64,000 nucleotides of DNA from Paramecium tetraurelia. Lineage: Eukaryota; Ciliophora; Oligohymenophorea; Peniculida; Parameciidae. Where the stretch lies: contig NW_001799189.1 of assembly GCF_000165425.1 (NCBI RefSeq), forward strand, positions 438,728-502,727, read 5' to 3'. This document shows, piece by piece, positions 48,143-62,963 of this stretch; the stretch's first letter is position 1; each line of letters opens with the position of its first letter. The notes under the pieces were generated by a model. It was not told the origin of the DNA. It saw nothing but the letters and a program-made list of their open reading frames with translations, and made no database searches. A program made the position numbers and the translations under genes.

Positions 48143-49419
48143 TCACAAATCCTAAATGACTCTACCACAATTTCTCCAGGTTTGTTATCTTTTCTTGTAT
48201 GGAATCATCATCAGCAATAGGTCAATCTAATTACTCATTAAACTAATACTCTTCTTGCAATTTTGAGCATCTTCATTAAACTAGGATCAGTAGTTTCATA
48301 AATGCAACCTTTAGACGACCATGGATTACATTGTTGAGATAGCAAAAGTTTAACTATATCCCTTTATTTATTAACTAAAGCATAATATAGTGGTGTTTTA
48401 TAATTTACATCTTTTGCATCAGGATACGTCCCATAAGATAATAAAATTTCTGCTATAGCCATATATCCCTTTCTTGAGCAAATATGGAGAGCAGTTTAGA
48501 AGTACTCGTTTACATCAAACGCATAGAATCTACATTTTTCTAACATTAATTTAACTAAATCTAAATCGTTTTTCCCTATTGCTTTGAAGAATACGTATGA
48601 TCCTTCTCTTTGATATGGTTTCAATTTGATAATCTCATTGTTTTTTAATATTATCTCTGGGTGCAATTTCATAAATTTCAGTTTTCTTATACAATACAAT
48701 AATAGGCTCTTCATTTTTTCTAAGTTTGTCTAAGTTGAAATGCTGATATTGCACTCAGTTTTTCTCACTTTTGTGGGATCTTTTTTTGTTTTTATTGCGA
48801 AATCCCAATATTTATAAGATTGTTTTTGTAATTCGGAATAATCATCTTTTTCCTGATTCTTGAAGGATAAATCAGAATCGGCAAAGTCTTCAAAAAAATT
48901 TGTTTGAGTTTTTATCTATCTCTCTATTGAGTCCGATTATTTAGTTAATTTTCGTTAAAGATTAAAGTCATCCATTTTTTATGATAATCTTTACAGGTTA
49001 ACACTTTTTCTGGATAAATAATTTTAAATTTTATCCTATAACTATTAATCCTTATTGATATTCTATGATTTTTTATTCTTTTATTGAATGTGATTTTATT
49101 AGGAATTTTTCATTTGATTATTATTAGTGCTAGAACCCTTAAAATAAAGAGGCTCTTACTCTAATTTTTCTAATACTTGTTTTTTCATCTATCTCTAGCG
49201 AAACGATTTCTAATATTACAGTAGCAAATCTTCAAAGTTAGTAACTTTTATTTATTTTCTCATCAGCTTTTTGTCCTGTATAATAAATTACTTAACCTTT
49301 TCATTTAATTCATTACCTGAATTCTTTTCTTTGATCTATTTTCTTCATATAATTACATTAAAATCAATATATTTTTACACATCTTCATTGGAACATTCCT
49401 AGCATCTATCCAACGTCAT
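48143..49419 (-). CDS. Ankyrin-repeat protein, tandem copy B
   Basis: 410 residues, similar to copy A over the C-terminal half: both share CRxYAFDxNE, RKGYxxIxExLL and NPWSxK. Repeats: ALHICSRKGYMAIAEILLSY, DAKDVNYKTPLYYALVNKQR and IVKLLLSQQCNPWSSKGCIY. The N-terminus (MTLDRCQECSNEDVQKYIDF) continues into a Gln/Lys/Asn-rich region. Introns of 21 nt at about 49326-49346 and 23 nt near 48210. A further short frame beginning MLEIKKSHSKLKRKL at about 49545 may be an upstream exon, but I could not join it. Clear tandem duplicate of copy A. Confidence 0.7.
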
Positions 49420-50328
49420 TCTTCTTTATTTTTGTTTCTTCTCCTAACAATTGTTTGTTTCGTGAAATGAGTTGCTTACGGTTTTAAATCTTTAATATTA
49501 AAAAAATTCAGCTTTCTTTTTAATTTAGAATGACTTTTCTTGATTTCCAACATAATATTTATATTGTTGAGTTTCTATTTATATTGGTTAATAATTCATA
49601 ATAATAATTTATACAAAATATTTATTAATATTTAATTTATCTTAAACCTAAGACAATTATAAACAATTCAAACACCAAGCATTTAATTAATTAGTTAAAT
49701 CTATACTATATTATATAAATAAAGAAATTGATATGCTCTCCTAATATATTATTTCAATCCCAGTCTTACAGTTACATTTTATCTATTTAAACTTAAAAAG
49801 TCAAAATTATTTTGTTATAAACAGAAATATAAATTTAAATAAAATTGGAAATCCGTTTTCAACTTCATCAACTTTATACTATCAACATTTTGGAATCACA
49901 AGAGAATCTCAAAGTGTATTAGTCATGATGTAGTTGTTAAATTTATACTATTTACGGCTTATTTTCAAGGTTAATTTAAACTTAGCTCTCAAAACTTAAT
50001 AAAGCGAGCTTAATATTTAAGTTTTGAAGCAATTATAATTTAAGATCAAGTTAGATTAGTCTATATGCAAATGCATTCTTCAAATCCTGTTACTTTAGAA
50101 GAAAGGTATTAATGTTATTTTTTAATGTTCTGTAATAAAAGGAATATGAGTATCAACTTATAGATAAAGATTTAATATTCTAAACGATTATAAGGAATAC
50201 AATCAAGAAAGATTAGAATATTCATTTAATATAACAAGTACAAATTTATAAATTAATTACACTACCATTATATTTCTGTTTAAAATATGAATATATATAT
50301 AATATATATAATAAATTTCAAATATTTC
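49420..50328. other. Intergenic region with weak open pieces
   Basis: AT-rich. A plus-strand piece at about 50120-50300 looks partly coding (EYEYQLIDKDLIFQTIIRNT) and could follow a short ATG exon at 50065 across a 36-nt intron, but the phases do not match. No gene is called. Confidence 0.4.
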
Positions 50329-53300
50329 TCAATCATCACTCATCAGTAGACAAGTACCACTGAGAATCCATTTGGAGGGGTCTGAATCCTCATTTTCCAT
50401 ATTAAGATTTGCTGTAAATACAAATGTAGGTCCTCTCATTGATGTTACGTAAACTGGACATTAATATTATCCAATCTTCTTCTTTTTCTCGGCAGTCACA
50501 GCAATCACATTAACAACTGGTAATTTTGGATGTAATTCCTTCTATTTCTATTCGATCAAGTATCCTTCTTATCCTTAACCACCCAATTCCCATGCAGCTC
50601 CTTCCAAATACAAACCATGAATATAAGCACCAGTCTCAGCCGAAACAGTAACTTCTTCATGTCCTTTGATTGCTGTCACATTTGTTTACAAGACCATCTA
50701 AATAATATAAATAATAATATCTTACATCATCTAAAGGTAATCCTTGTTCTCTAGCAGTCTTCTACATAATGGCAGTCAAAAATGACATGGGATTAAACAA
50801 ATAACTAATACACAATGAAATTGGGGTGACCATCTCTTGTGTCCATACTGCTAATTAGTTTGTTCTTTCAATTAAATCATTGAACCAGGCAGCCAAACCC
50901 TTTCTTGAGAAATAAGCAAACTTCTCCCAACTGGCAGGGACTTTATTGAATTGTAATGATAGAGATAAGGCTTCCATTTAATCTGTGATATTCAAAGCAC
51001 CTGTCATACCAAGTCTAAGATCCTCAAGTGATCTTCTGATTTCACCTAATAAGATGTTCATTCTTTCACATTCTTATAAACAGACAATTTGATCTGGTGT
51101 CTTTTCTGATGCCTTAGCTGTGACATCCATTAAATTAGTATCAGCAGGAGTTGTAGATTTTAATAATGTCAATTAAGTCATGACTCCATCATCTTTTTTA
51201 CCTCCACCACCACTGCTAGATCCTCCTTGAACATCCAAAATGGTACTGAATAAGGTTTCACATTATTATGTCAAGTAACCAATTTCGGCATTTGGATGCA
51301 TACCAAACATTTATGGAGATTCAATTGGTAATTTCTTCTCAATGTATTCCTTATATTATTCATATTCGAATCTTGAAGGATCTGGTGATTTAAATCCTGG
51401 ACCCAAACTGAAATTTGGTTGTAATAATTCTGGTTTAATTAAGACTTTCAAATATGTGGCATTAGTTCTTCTATCCCAATCGTCTGTAATGTGTCCACCA
51501 TACATAATTTCACCAAAAATATATTTCAAATCATCCCAAGGGACAACATCATATTTGGACAAATAATTATACAAGACATTAGCACATATGGTTAGATCAC
51601 CATCATTGAAGTTGTAAATTCTAGACCATCCCTAAGCACCAAACTTCTTTTCTACCCAAGACTAAGGAATGGAAATGGCATAAAGCAAATAAGCATGCCT
51701 TGAATTCTTATGGTTTCTTTTAACATTTATTTAAGAATTCTTAATCAAAGTGAGCATAGGCTCTTCTGAGATTAGCCTTTAAATCTTAAGGTGCTTCATT
51801 AGCGACCTTAACAGATGCTTATAGAATAGATTCTGGAATAATCTTCATTTCAGGCAGAGGAGGAGGTTCTGATGAAATGAACACTCTAAAGTTTGGATGA
51901 TGTTTAGCATAAACTGTTTCAAGATATCCTTCCAAACCATTAAGACCTGTCAACCAATTTTACATTAAATGTACATTTTGTAACATAATCCAATGTCCTT
52001 AAACAGCACAATCCAATAATGCTTTTCTAGCAATTTCTTCTTGACCTTGACCCATAGAGATGTTGATGAATTTGCCATTAAATGATGTGATATCATATTA
52101 GGCAGCCACTCTTTCCACTTCAGGAGTAGGATCAACTCCTGGGAATAAGACGAAGAAAATAGGTGTGGTTGGAGCCATCTCACTAAAGGTTTCAAAGATA
52201 GAGAATGGAGGTTATTCAACATACTTATCTCCCATTTCTTCAGCAACATAATTAGCCATAGCTGATGTCAATCTATCAGGTCTCATTGTTCTTAGTAATA
52301 GTAATCTATGGAATTTCTTAAGATGACTGAAAGCCTTTGGTAGATCACTGATTTCAGCCTTTTCTTCATTATACCATTTCTTCCATTGGAGATTGTCAAC
52401 TTCTAAACTTTATCCAAGACCATTAAATTCAGGGATTGATTCCAAAGCTTTGCAACATGCCCAAATAGTATCATTCAAGAATGATTTCAATGATTCAGGC
52501 ATAGGAGGAGGATTTAATTCAATTTTACCAATAATCAAATGGTCAACTTATTCTTTTGGTAATTTTCCTGCTTTCAAATTGATTCTCAAAGTAAGCATAG
52601 TTGATACAATCAACTTATGTCTTTCGAACAATCCTCTTCTGGCATATTGGAAAGATGTATAAGTAATACTTTCAATCAATTAATTAACTCTCTTTCTCAA
52701 TGATTATGGAGTAAGTTGATCGTCATCAGCAGCTCTCTTCTATTCTTCAGCTTATTCTTCTTTCTTTTGTTCTCCTTCTTCACCTTCCTTAGCTTCTCCT
52801 CCTTCTTCTCCTTCTCCTTATTAACCTTCTCCTTATTCTCCTTCTTATTATTCCCCTTATTATTATTCTTCTTATTGTTATTCTTATTATTATTCCTCTT
52901 GTTATTCTTCTTATTATTCTCCTTCTTCTCCTTCAGCTGCTTCTTCATCTTCTCCTTCCTTCTTCTTTCCAAGATCAATCTAAGCTGCTGCTTTCTCATC
53001 CAACATGACACCTGTTTGTACATGCTTATGTTCAGAAATTAAATCAATAGCTCTATGAACTACAACCAAATAAGATTCTAAAGAATATTTATAGAAAGAG
53101 TGGATCTTAGATAGATCTGTCAATAAGAAATAAATTAAGGCGCCCCTTGCAGCTGCATTTCTGTATTATTCTGATGTTTCATTGATTTTAGCTTCAGTGG
53201 CCTTAGCAATTTCTACTTTTTCAGCAATTTCTGTAGAGATCTTCTTAGAGTATTCTAAATTTTCAATCAAAGCAATATCTTCTAAAATATCACCTTCAGC

Positions 53301-56300
53301 ATTTGCTAATTTATATAATAATTCATCTTCCAATTCTTTTAATTTAATTTTGAATGAATTTTATTGTTAAATCAATTCTACCTTCTTCTAAGCCAAATCT
53401 GGTCTTTCTCTACCAACAACCAAGGCTAATAATTAATCACTTAAACCATCTTCAGTGACAGTGAAATTGATAAGAGTAGCTTCTGCTTAGATTTCAGGAG
53501 GATAATGTGGATTACTTAATTATGTGTGTAAGAACAATTAGAATTTAGGATGAACATCCAATTCTTAACCAGCGAATTTAATCTTCTTTTATCCTGAACT
53601 TTTGATGATAAATTGTCTTGCAATAACAGGCATTAAAACTGCATCTATTCTTTCATCCATATTTTCAATTAAACATGGATTACCAGCTTAGATAGAGAAT
53701 TCAATTTATCTATTTGTATTTTTTTATCCAATACGTAAGATCTTCATATTGTTTGAAGATTCCTTTTCTTTAATCCATTTGATTCCTTATAATTAAGGAT
53801 CTATGATCAATGGATATCTTTTCAGAGTTAGTTAAAATGGTACCATTTTCAGTACTGACAGCATCACTTGGCAATAATTATTGATTCCATTTTGCAATAG
53901 TACTTTCATCTGTCAATAATTTCACTGGATCAGCATTATTACTAAGTGGAACTTTGTTATCAATGATGAATTTCAGGAAGTAGTCCTTAATCATAACATC
54001 TCTGAATCTCTTGTTGAATGGACCAGCATATGAGACAAAGGCAGCTGAAACTAAAACATCTCCACTTAATAATTAAATTTAGCCTTCTAACATTTTAATT
54101 GCTTAATCCCAACGTTCATTTTCACTTCCTAAGGCTTTAACTAAACGATTGGCAGAATTAAGTCTCTTTTCACATTTGGCAGCTTAATCTAAGGCAGCTT
54201 ATAATTGTGCCATAGCTTTATTATAATCAGCAGTCAAAACAGCTAATCTATCATTTAATTCCTTCACTTGTTCTTAGACTTTAGCCAATTTTGCATTAGC
54301 ATCATCCAATTATTGAATAGCTTCTTTAAGTGCTTATCTCTTAGGTTCTACAATTTGGATGACATCATAATATTTGACAATGTTGATAACCCAATCGCAT
54401 AGACCTCTAGCAGCTGATGATTTATTAGCCATAGTTTATGCATTGAAATGTTCTAAATTCAAATAGTTTTTCTTAACAAAATCTACATTTGTTGTGGGTA
54501 CTTGATTTGCATCTACAATATCTTTGAAACCCATGAGTTTATTCAACAATTCTTTTGGCTTTTGCATCATCTTTTATGCACTCTTCCAATCATAAGCTTT
54601 AGGTTTCTTTGATTTTGGATCAACTTCGATTTGTTCATTATAGAATCCAGCCAATAAGAAAATGGTAGCTGAGAAGACATCTGGTACACCAGAAGGTGGA
54701 GTAGCAAAGTTCTTAGCAACTTAGAAATCTTTTTCACTCAACCCATTCAAGGCAGCCTTGGCTTATTCAACAAGTGGGATAGCAGCATCTAAATCTGCTT
54801 GGGTGGATGTCTTTTTCTATTCAACATCTTATTTGATGGTTGAACATTTAGCTTCTTCATCTGCTGCCTTTGCATTTTCAACTTCAGCCTTTGCTTTTTC
54901 TTTACCAACAACTTCAGCTACTTGATTAGCTTCATTCTTAATTTATTCAGCTTCTTATTGTTTTTCCTTGACTTGAATTTCAATTTCAGCCACTAAAGCT
55001 TAGGTAGATCTCAATTTGATAAGACCATTTTCATATCTTTCCTTATTCTTTTCAAGCATTCCCTTCTTAGTCTTCAACATGAAAATATATAATTTGATCA
55101 ATTCTAAGAATGATTTAGGTGTAGTATAGACATATCTTCTTTCTTATTCTAACAATTTGACTGATAAATCATTAACTAATTTGAATGAGAATGGCATGAA
55201 TTTAACAATAGCCTCTCTAACTTAATCTGTGGGTACATCAATATCTTTTAAGAATTGTTAAGCAACATTATAGAGAGCATCTTAAGGCCAAGGTTGGAAC
55301 CAATCAATGACAGTAGAGTTGACAAGAGCAGGGAATTGACGAGCTCTTTTACGGAGTGATTCACCTACTGGTGAGAAACACAAGGTCATATGTAAATTCT
55401 ATCTAACTTTATCAATAAACCATCCCCAACATGAATCTCTTGTATCTGGTCTACCATCAGCCTTTACTTTAGGTCTAATTTGATTTATCAACACTTCCTT
55501 TTCATCTGAGTTATAGAGTTCTGCCACTTCTCCTGAAGATAGTAGATCATTGATGTATGTTAAGAATCTCTCGTTTGTAATTTGACCTTCATTGAATAAG
55601 AACATAATAGGTTCATCTTTGACACCTGATTTCTAGTAAAGTAATTACAAGTCAGTTCTTAGATCATTCATACCATAATTGCTTGAGATAGTAATCATGA
55701 AGAGTGTGTATGTCATAATGAATGCAGCCAATTTAGTTAACGATTATTTACCACTACCTCCTACTCCTACTAATAATGAATGTCCTCCTGGTGGTAACAC
55801 AATTCTAGTGATTCTACATACATGTTTAAGAGCATCTTCGAATAATACTAATCCCATATAAGCAAAGTTATCATTATATTCTTTTAATGCTTCAGTGATT
55901 ACTGGTTCCAATTTATCATTTGGCATCTGATCATAAAATCTATCACCACCAATACCAGCTAAGAAGTTACAGAAGATCAGATTTTCAGGATTATCTTTTG
56001 CAAAGAATCTACTGAAATTGAATTTGGTGAATTATTTCTTTAACAAATCGAACATCAATGCCTTATAGGTATTAAGATTATCCATTGAGACTAATCTATC
56101 ACCATATGTTCTTTCAGATTCATGAACCCATAATCTTATTAATTTATCTGAATCAATAAATTTAGCAGGATCGGCTAATAACAATCCTTATATAACATTG
56201 GAAATATGTCTAAGATTGAATTCATAATGGAAATTTATGGCTGTCTTTCTGAAATTCTATATGACACTTGTATGTAATTATAAAGCAGCTTTGATAATTG

Positions 56301-59300
56301 CAGGTCCATTTTCAGTGACAGCTGGTTTGAATCTCTTAAGATGTCCTGATAGGAATGTGTTGTAGATTAAGAACAAACTTTCATTGTCAGGAATAGGAAT
56401 GGAAACAGTCCAAAAGTGTCTTTGATATCTTGGATTAACAAAGAATGAACCAGCTGATGGATTCATAGCAGCAATTGTTTGAGTGTTGATGATATCCTTC
56501 AAACTCAATTTACTTAAATCATACCAATGACCATAATCTGCATGTTATCTTAACAATGCAATAGCTGTCTAAGTATCATATGGATCTAATTAAGGCATGT
56601 TCAAATCATCAATGAAATATATTAATTTTCCTTTTCCTTAAGGTCCAAATTGTCTACCTGCCTTCTTTTCCAATTATTGTTCCAATTGTGCCTATAAATA
56701 AGTTGAATCAGTATAATAATTGAAATTGATTAATTGATAAGTAAAATTATCTGGTTGAGCTTTCACGATATCTCTCAAAATACCCTTGGCCAATTAAGTT
56801 TTACCACAACCGGATTAACCAATCATCAAAACTGGTTGTTAAACATAAATAAATTATTTAACTAATTCACTTGTAGCCAAAGTTTCTTTAGTTGGCACTG
56901 TAATATTACCCATAACCATTGATTAAGGATCAAAATCTATATTAGATAATCTTTTAGCCCATTCATCGAATTTAACATTCTCTGAATTTTATTCAACAAA
57001 GTAATCAAATACTGTACCCTTACTTGGGAATTTTACTGAAGTCTTCCATTCACCTTTCCACCAATTAGAGAAATCCTTACGATAATCAATGGAGTCTTTT
57101 TCAGATAAAACACCTCCAATAGCCCAAACACAGCAATACACGAAATGATATTCCATATTCTTCACTTCTCCTTATAATAATGGCAATAAGGCTTTGCATA
57201 ATGAGATAATCATAGAAATTGGATTGACTGGAATCAAAGTCTTACAATGTTTCTTTAAGAATAGTAAAGTACCTTCAATATATCTATCAAATAGTTTTTG
57301 TAAATCTTATTTAAATTTATCATCATTAAAGTTATTCTTAACCCATGATTTCACGTAGGCTCTCCATTAATACCCCTTGTCATCTGAAATATATAAGATA
57401 CCAGCTCTAGACACTGTGGCAGGAGTAGCAAAACGAAGATCTCTGATTTCAAAAAGCATTCTCATGTGTGGTTTCAATGGAATTCTTTCATTATTTGCCA
57501 ACGTCAATATCTTATTGTCATCCATCACTGAATTCATAGACTCAATCCAATTAGCATCTAAATCTCCATCAAGTAATATCCATTTAGGATTAACATCTTG
57601 AATTTCACTTAGAGATCTCAAAACCTTTGAAACTAAACCATCTTTCCATTCCTTTGTTGGTAAATTGTAACCATACAAATCTCTAGTACTAACGACCTTT
57701 GGATCTAAATCAACCACTGTTGTCTTCTTACCAGCCTTATCTTAAGCTTTAGCCAACATTTTCCATGTGGTTGATTTACCAGCTCCTGGTGGACCCATTA
57801 CGAAAATACAATGTCTAATTTCTAATAATTCTGATGCTTGAACAATCTTCAAAATATAATCGGGGTCTGGATCCAATCTATTTTCAGCAGTAACTTATTC
57901 AATGATTCCTTCAAATGCCATATCTCTCTTTCTTGGAATATTGATATTTGGGAATAGATCTGATAATAATCCTGAGAAAACATCCAAATCTTAAAATGCG
58001 ATCTTTGGAATATTGAAATCTCTCAATGCTCTCATCAAAAGTGCCTATTCTGCAATATTTGCTTCTGCTCTCTTAAACCACCAGCAACGACTAAGACTGA
58101 TTTAATAGCTCTAAGTCCCCAATCATAATGCAATTATTTTGATAATAAATCTCTGCATAACATATATAAAGTAACGAATTTATGTGCTAATGTCTTTGCC
58201 TCTTCAAATCCTTCAGCCATCAACATGTTTTCACAAATCAATTCTAAATCTGGAACAACCACTGTAATTGGTCTAAACAATGCTTTCAATCCTTCTGGTA
58301 ATTCTGCTCTTCCCAAATAACCTGGATTCATTGTGATAAACACACCACAAGTTGGATCTAAAGAAATCTCACCTCCTCCTGGAAATAAAAATGTCTTTTT
58401 CTATTGTTTAATAGCATCAGTGACTGCCTTGAATTAGACTGAACAGACTGACAAGACTTCTGGTAATAAACGATTAAATTCATCAAAACAACCCCAACAT
58501 CCAGAACTAGCAAGTCCCTTATAGATATTACCCATAGATTCATAATTCATTTCTGAACTGCAATTGAATACGTAGCATGCTTTAGCTAAAGCATTAGCCA
58601 AATCTTTAGTGGTTTCTGTTTTACCAGTTCCAGCAGGACCAGCAGGTGCACAACCCATCTTTAAATGCAATGCTTAAGTGGCTGTGACGTAGATACGATC
58701 TGTCAATGGCGTAATAACCAATCTTGGACCATTACCCAAATATTCATATGAATAATTGAAAGATGCATCAGCAATTCTAATAAGAGCATCATTATTGACC
58801 CAATAGAATTTCAATTAAGATTGCCATTAAAATTCATCTGGTTTACGAACATGTTCATCAATCAATTTACCAATAGTATCTCTTGAGTGAGCATCCATAG
58901 TAATCAAACACATCAACTTTTATCTTAATGATTTAGTTAAATCTCCTCTAACAAATCTAATTAATTCAGTAAGAGCTTCAACACTTCTCTTATAATAATC
59001 TTTGAGGGCATTCATATCTCCATTAGCTATTTTTCCAAATGCTTCTTCTACTTAAACTGACCACATAATATTATTGACTAATAAAGCAATTTAAGCTGGA
59101 TCTTAATCAATCCAAGTTTTTCTATCCATTTGTAATTGGCATGTCTTAGAATCATAACATCCAAATGATTTCTTGGCTAATTCTCTTAGAGTATCAATCA
59201 TAGAATCAATCATGGCTTATAAATAGGTTTCAACTTTATTTAACAATTACAATGGTTTAACTAAAGATACTTCTTCTTGACCAACGCATGTAATCATCTT

Positions 59301-62300
59301 TTTGGCAAATGGTCTTTCATTATCATTTTCTTATAATTCTAATTTATCAATAGCTTAGAAGATCTTCGACATATGTCTGTTAATTTTTGCAGGTGAATTA
59401 CCATTTGAAAGAATATCCAATAGATCATTGACACTAACGAAATAGAATCTTGGGAATGCTCTTCTTTTAGAATCCAAAAATTCGTTCAATGCTTTTTCAC
59501 AGACCTTCAAATCAGCTTATATTTTTTCTAATGATTTCAACATATTTGGTTATGTACAGAACTTCAAGATAATCTTAATTTAGCAACCAGATTCCATAAT
59601 TTCTTTCATATTCTTATCAATTCCAACAAATTATTCTGATTCCTTGGGTAATTCCTTCTTGACTTCTTCTGATTGAATAAATAAGTTTTCCAAGAAGGAC
59701 CATGTTTTCTGTACTTCTGATAATAATTAAATAACATCATAAATTGCTCCTAAATCCTATTTCCATTTTTCAACATCTTTCTCAAAGAATTTCACATATT
59801 TACTCAATAACATATTGTTGACCTATAATTAATGTTCTTCCAAGGTTTCAAAATGTTCATCCAACATTTTCAAAGTTCTGATATCAGTATCCTTATGTTT
59901 CAACAATTCAAATTGAACATCCTTCCAGAATGTATCTACCTTGATAATTCCCTTTTCCATTTTTAATTCTTATTTTGCTTATTCAGAGATATCTTCAATT
60001 TTTTCTCTAAAGTCGAAAAGTTTAAGATTCCAAATAACATCTAATTCCATATCATCTCCAATTGCAAAGTCTTGATTTACAACAACCTTGACTTCTTTCC
60101 AATGTCTACTATCAGTTGTATTCATAGCTGGATCTTTTAATTCAGTTAATAAAGGAATGAAAGTACCCCATTTACGTAAATCTTCATTAATACCAGTGAA
60201 TACATTTGATCTTTTATCAATACCCTTCATATCAATTAAGAATTTACGAAGCTTTTTCACTTCATCTTCCATATCATTTGGATCTATAGTTGCCCATTTA
60301 TATCTCTTGTAATCTGAGAATTTTTATTCACATTTCTTGATGTGTTCCCATAATAATTATACAGCAGCTACTTCTTATTTGATAGCATCTAAATTTTTTT
60401 AGCAACCAACAACCTCATCTGGGAAGTTGAACATTTTTGAATAATATTCATAATTTTAAAGTGTTTTTGTGAATTTATCTATTTAAGCTTAGACTTCAGT
60501 AAATCTTTCTTATGAATCTTTAATACCAGTTTTATATTAATAAAATGTTTCTTTTTTAAGACCTTGTAAATATTCTTTTAATTATTCTTCGAATTTCTTA
60601 ATCTTTTCTTTGGTCTTATCAGCTTCTTATTTGACTGGACCACTTATGTCTTTTTCAACTGTTTATGAAATCTTTAATAAATTTTTCCATTCTTCTTGCA
60701 TCTTGTTCACTTTTTTGATTTCTGTTTCTTTTTTCATATCATGTTTTTCTAGTGTTCTTAATATTTATTCATTTTCATCTAATAACAAAAGAATGTTTTC
60801 TTTTTCATCTGAAATCTTTTTAAGATTCTCCATAACCTCTAATAAACTATTGACATCTTCTTAGATATTCTTATCTTTGATATTAATATTATCTCTGGAT
60901 GTGTCAATAAGTTTATTAATTTCTTCATTCTTATTAGTAACATAATTAACTAATTATTAGCCTGTATATTGGTTATTTTTAATTCCAACACCATCTAAAA
61001 ATTATGCTTTCTTAGGAGCACCTCTAATTTCATTAAATTCACCTCTTTCATTTTTTAATTTAACATTAACAATAACTTCACATGGTTCTTCAATTTAATA
61101 TTTAACAATATAAGATCCATCATCATTATCATGAATAGAGTATTTGATGTTAGCTTTTTCTTCTAATAATTACAATCTAGATTTTTCCTATGGTACCTCT
61201 TCTTCAACTTCTTCATATTCAGATTCTTAATTTTCACCTTCTTCTCCTTCTTATTATTATTTAACCTTCTTTCTCTTAACAGTTCTCTTCTTATGAGATT
61301 CTTATTCAATTCTTTCTCTCTCTTCAGGATCCATCTACTCTAATTACTATAATCTAATGGCTTCTCTTTATCTTTCTTCTTCCAATTCTGATAAAACATC
61401 AGGTCTAGTAATTTCAATTTAAAATTCATCAGCACCACTTTCTCTATTTTAATTATTCAAATTTCTAGTTTGAATATAGAACATAGTATCTGTTTTTATT
61501 GCATTTTCTCTCAACACTCCTGGTCCAAACATTAATGACTTTTCAGCCTTTGAGTTTAAGAAATAGGAATAGAATTGACTCATAATAGTGAAATCTAATC
61601 TATCAATACTGACTTTGACTTCAGATTTTCTAGCTCCATGTTTTTCATATGAAGGTGTTTCACAAGTTAATTCAGTTGGACTTACATATACTGCTTGAAC
61701 ATCCTCTGAAGCTTTTCCTGAAAAGAATCTGACAATAATATTTTAGGAATCCTTGAATCCATCTCCCGTAATAGAGACTTTGGTTTTTCCTGTTAATGGA
61801 CCTAAACATGGTTTAATTGAATAGATAGCATATGGAGGTCCAACAATTGATGAGACATTCAATGCATATATATCATTCATCCAAGCATTTGACCATCCAC
61901 CAAACATCATAATTCTAGAATCTGAAGGATCATAAATTAAAGTAGTTGATTCTCTAGTTTTAGGTTTGACTGGTTTTTCTTCTTCTAATTACACAGGTGA
62001 CCATTTCTTAGCATCTACATCCAATACAAAAGTATCATCAACTAATCTACTTGCTGTTCTGTTACCACCTTCTTTCGAAGTTACCAACTTGTCCACCAAA
62101 AATGAAATATTTCCATGATGGAATAGATGGCACCATAATACCTGCCATATTCCACTTAGGTATTTCATGTGATATTTCTGGATCTACCCAACTATTATTA
62201 TTAATATCATATATGATGACATTTTAAAATTGCGAAATTTGATTCCATCCGCCAAAAATCATGAGTAAATCATTCTATCCCATAATTTAAGAATTGTGTC

Positions 62301-62963
62301 CTCCTCTAGGGTCAGGTGGTGTTCCACTAGGTTCTAATTGTGACCATTCAAAACTTTCACAATCTAAAACATATAAATCATTGAATGATTTAGTTGCATA
62401 TCCAACTCCTCCATGTCCTCCGAAAACATACACTTTGTTCTTATGAAATGTTGCTGAATGATTTCCTCTTGGTTCTGGTGCACCAATCTTAGATTCAGCA
62501 TTTTTAGGTTCCCCAGTTACTTTTTAATTGGGTGGTTAAGACCATTAGAAATTAGTAGTTCTTAAGATGAATGTGTCATTAAAACGGAGATTTGATGTAT
62601 AGAACCCACCAAAAATAAGCATTTTCTCAGGAGTAATGGCGCATGCTGCATGATTTGTTCTTGGCAGTGGTGGATCACCAGAACATTATACTAACTTCCA
62701 TTCACAAACATTTGGTGCTACTCTCAACGAATATACTTATATGTTAATTACAATATCTACCTTAATTATTTGGTGCTATCTTTGTATTTTTCTTTTCTGC
62801 ATCTGGTTTCTTCTCGCTGTCTAATCCTCCAAAAAGAATGTGAGTTTTTCCAACAGTTACAAAAGTATGACCTGATCTAGGTGCTGGAATTTGTCCAGAT
62901 TGCTTCACTTATACCCAAACTAATGGTTGTGGCTGTAAAAAGATATGAACATATATATACCAT
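50329..62963 (-). CDS. Axonemal outer-arm-type dynein heavy chain with N-terminal kelch domain
   Basis: About 4,180 residues; force-generating subunit of ciliary dynein. From the N-terminus: kelch repeats (62,900-61,850; [28 protein letters not shown]), filamin/IPT-like domains (61,830-60,950), tail and linker, then the AAA ring. P-loops: [10 protein letters not shown] (about 58,630), [11 protein letters not shown] (57,780), GQSGCGKT (56,810), GVGGSGK (55,755). AAA1 has CFDEFNRL and [16 protein letters not shown]. The stalk and microtubule-binding domain lie at about 54,260-55,000. The C-terminus ends [13 protein letters not shown]. Introns seen: 62933-62960, 62736-62760, 50698-50725; the frame sum is off by two, and the joint near 62,070-62,100 is unresolved. 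The kelch plus Ig-like tail resembles Chlamydomonas alpha heavy chain. Confidence 0.93.
52705..52975 (-). repeat. Gln/Glu/Gly-rich insert inside the dynein ring
   Basis: Between [20 protein letters not shown] and RKRVNQL the dynein frame carries about 85 residues of only E, Q, G, K, A and D ([19 protein letters not shown] and similar). The DNA is a purine-rich GAA/TAA/GGA run. It keeps the frame, so it is translated. Its place is in the AAA5-AAA6 part of the ring. Confidence 0.85.

Noticed and set aside
52697-53042. Lys/Asn-rich and Phe/Leu-rich ORFs
   Set aside because: Other-frame readings of the Gln/Glu-rich insert in dynein.
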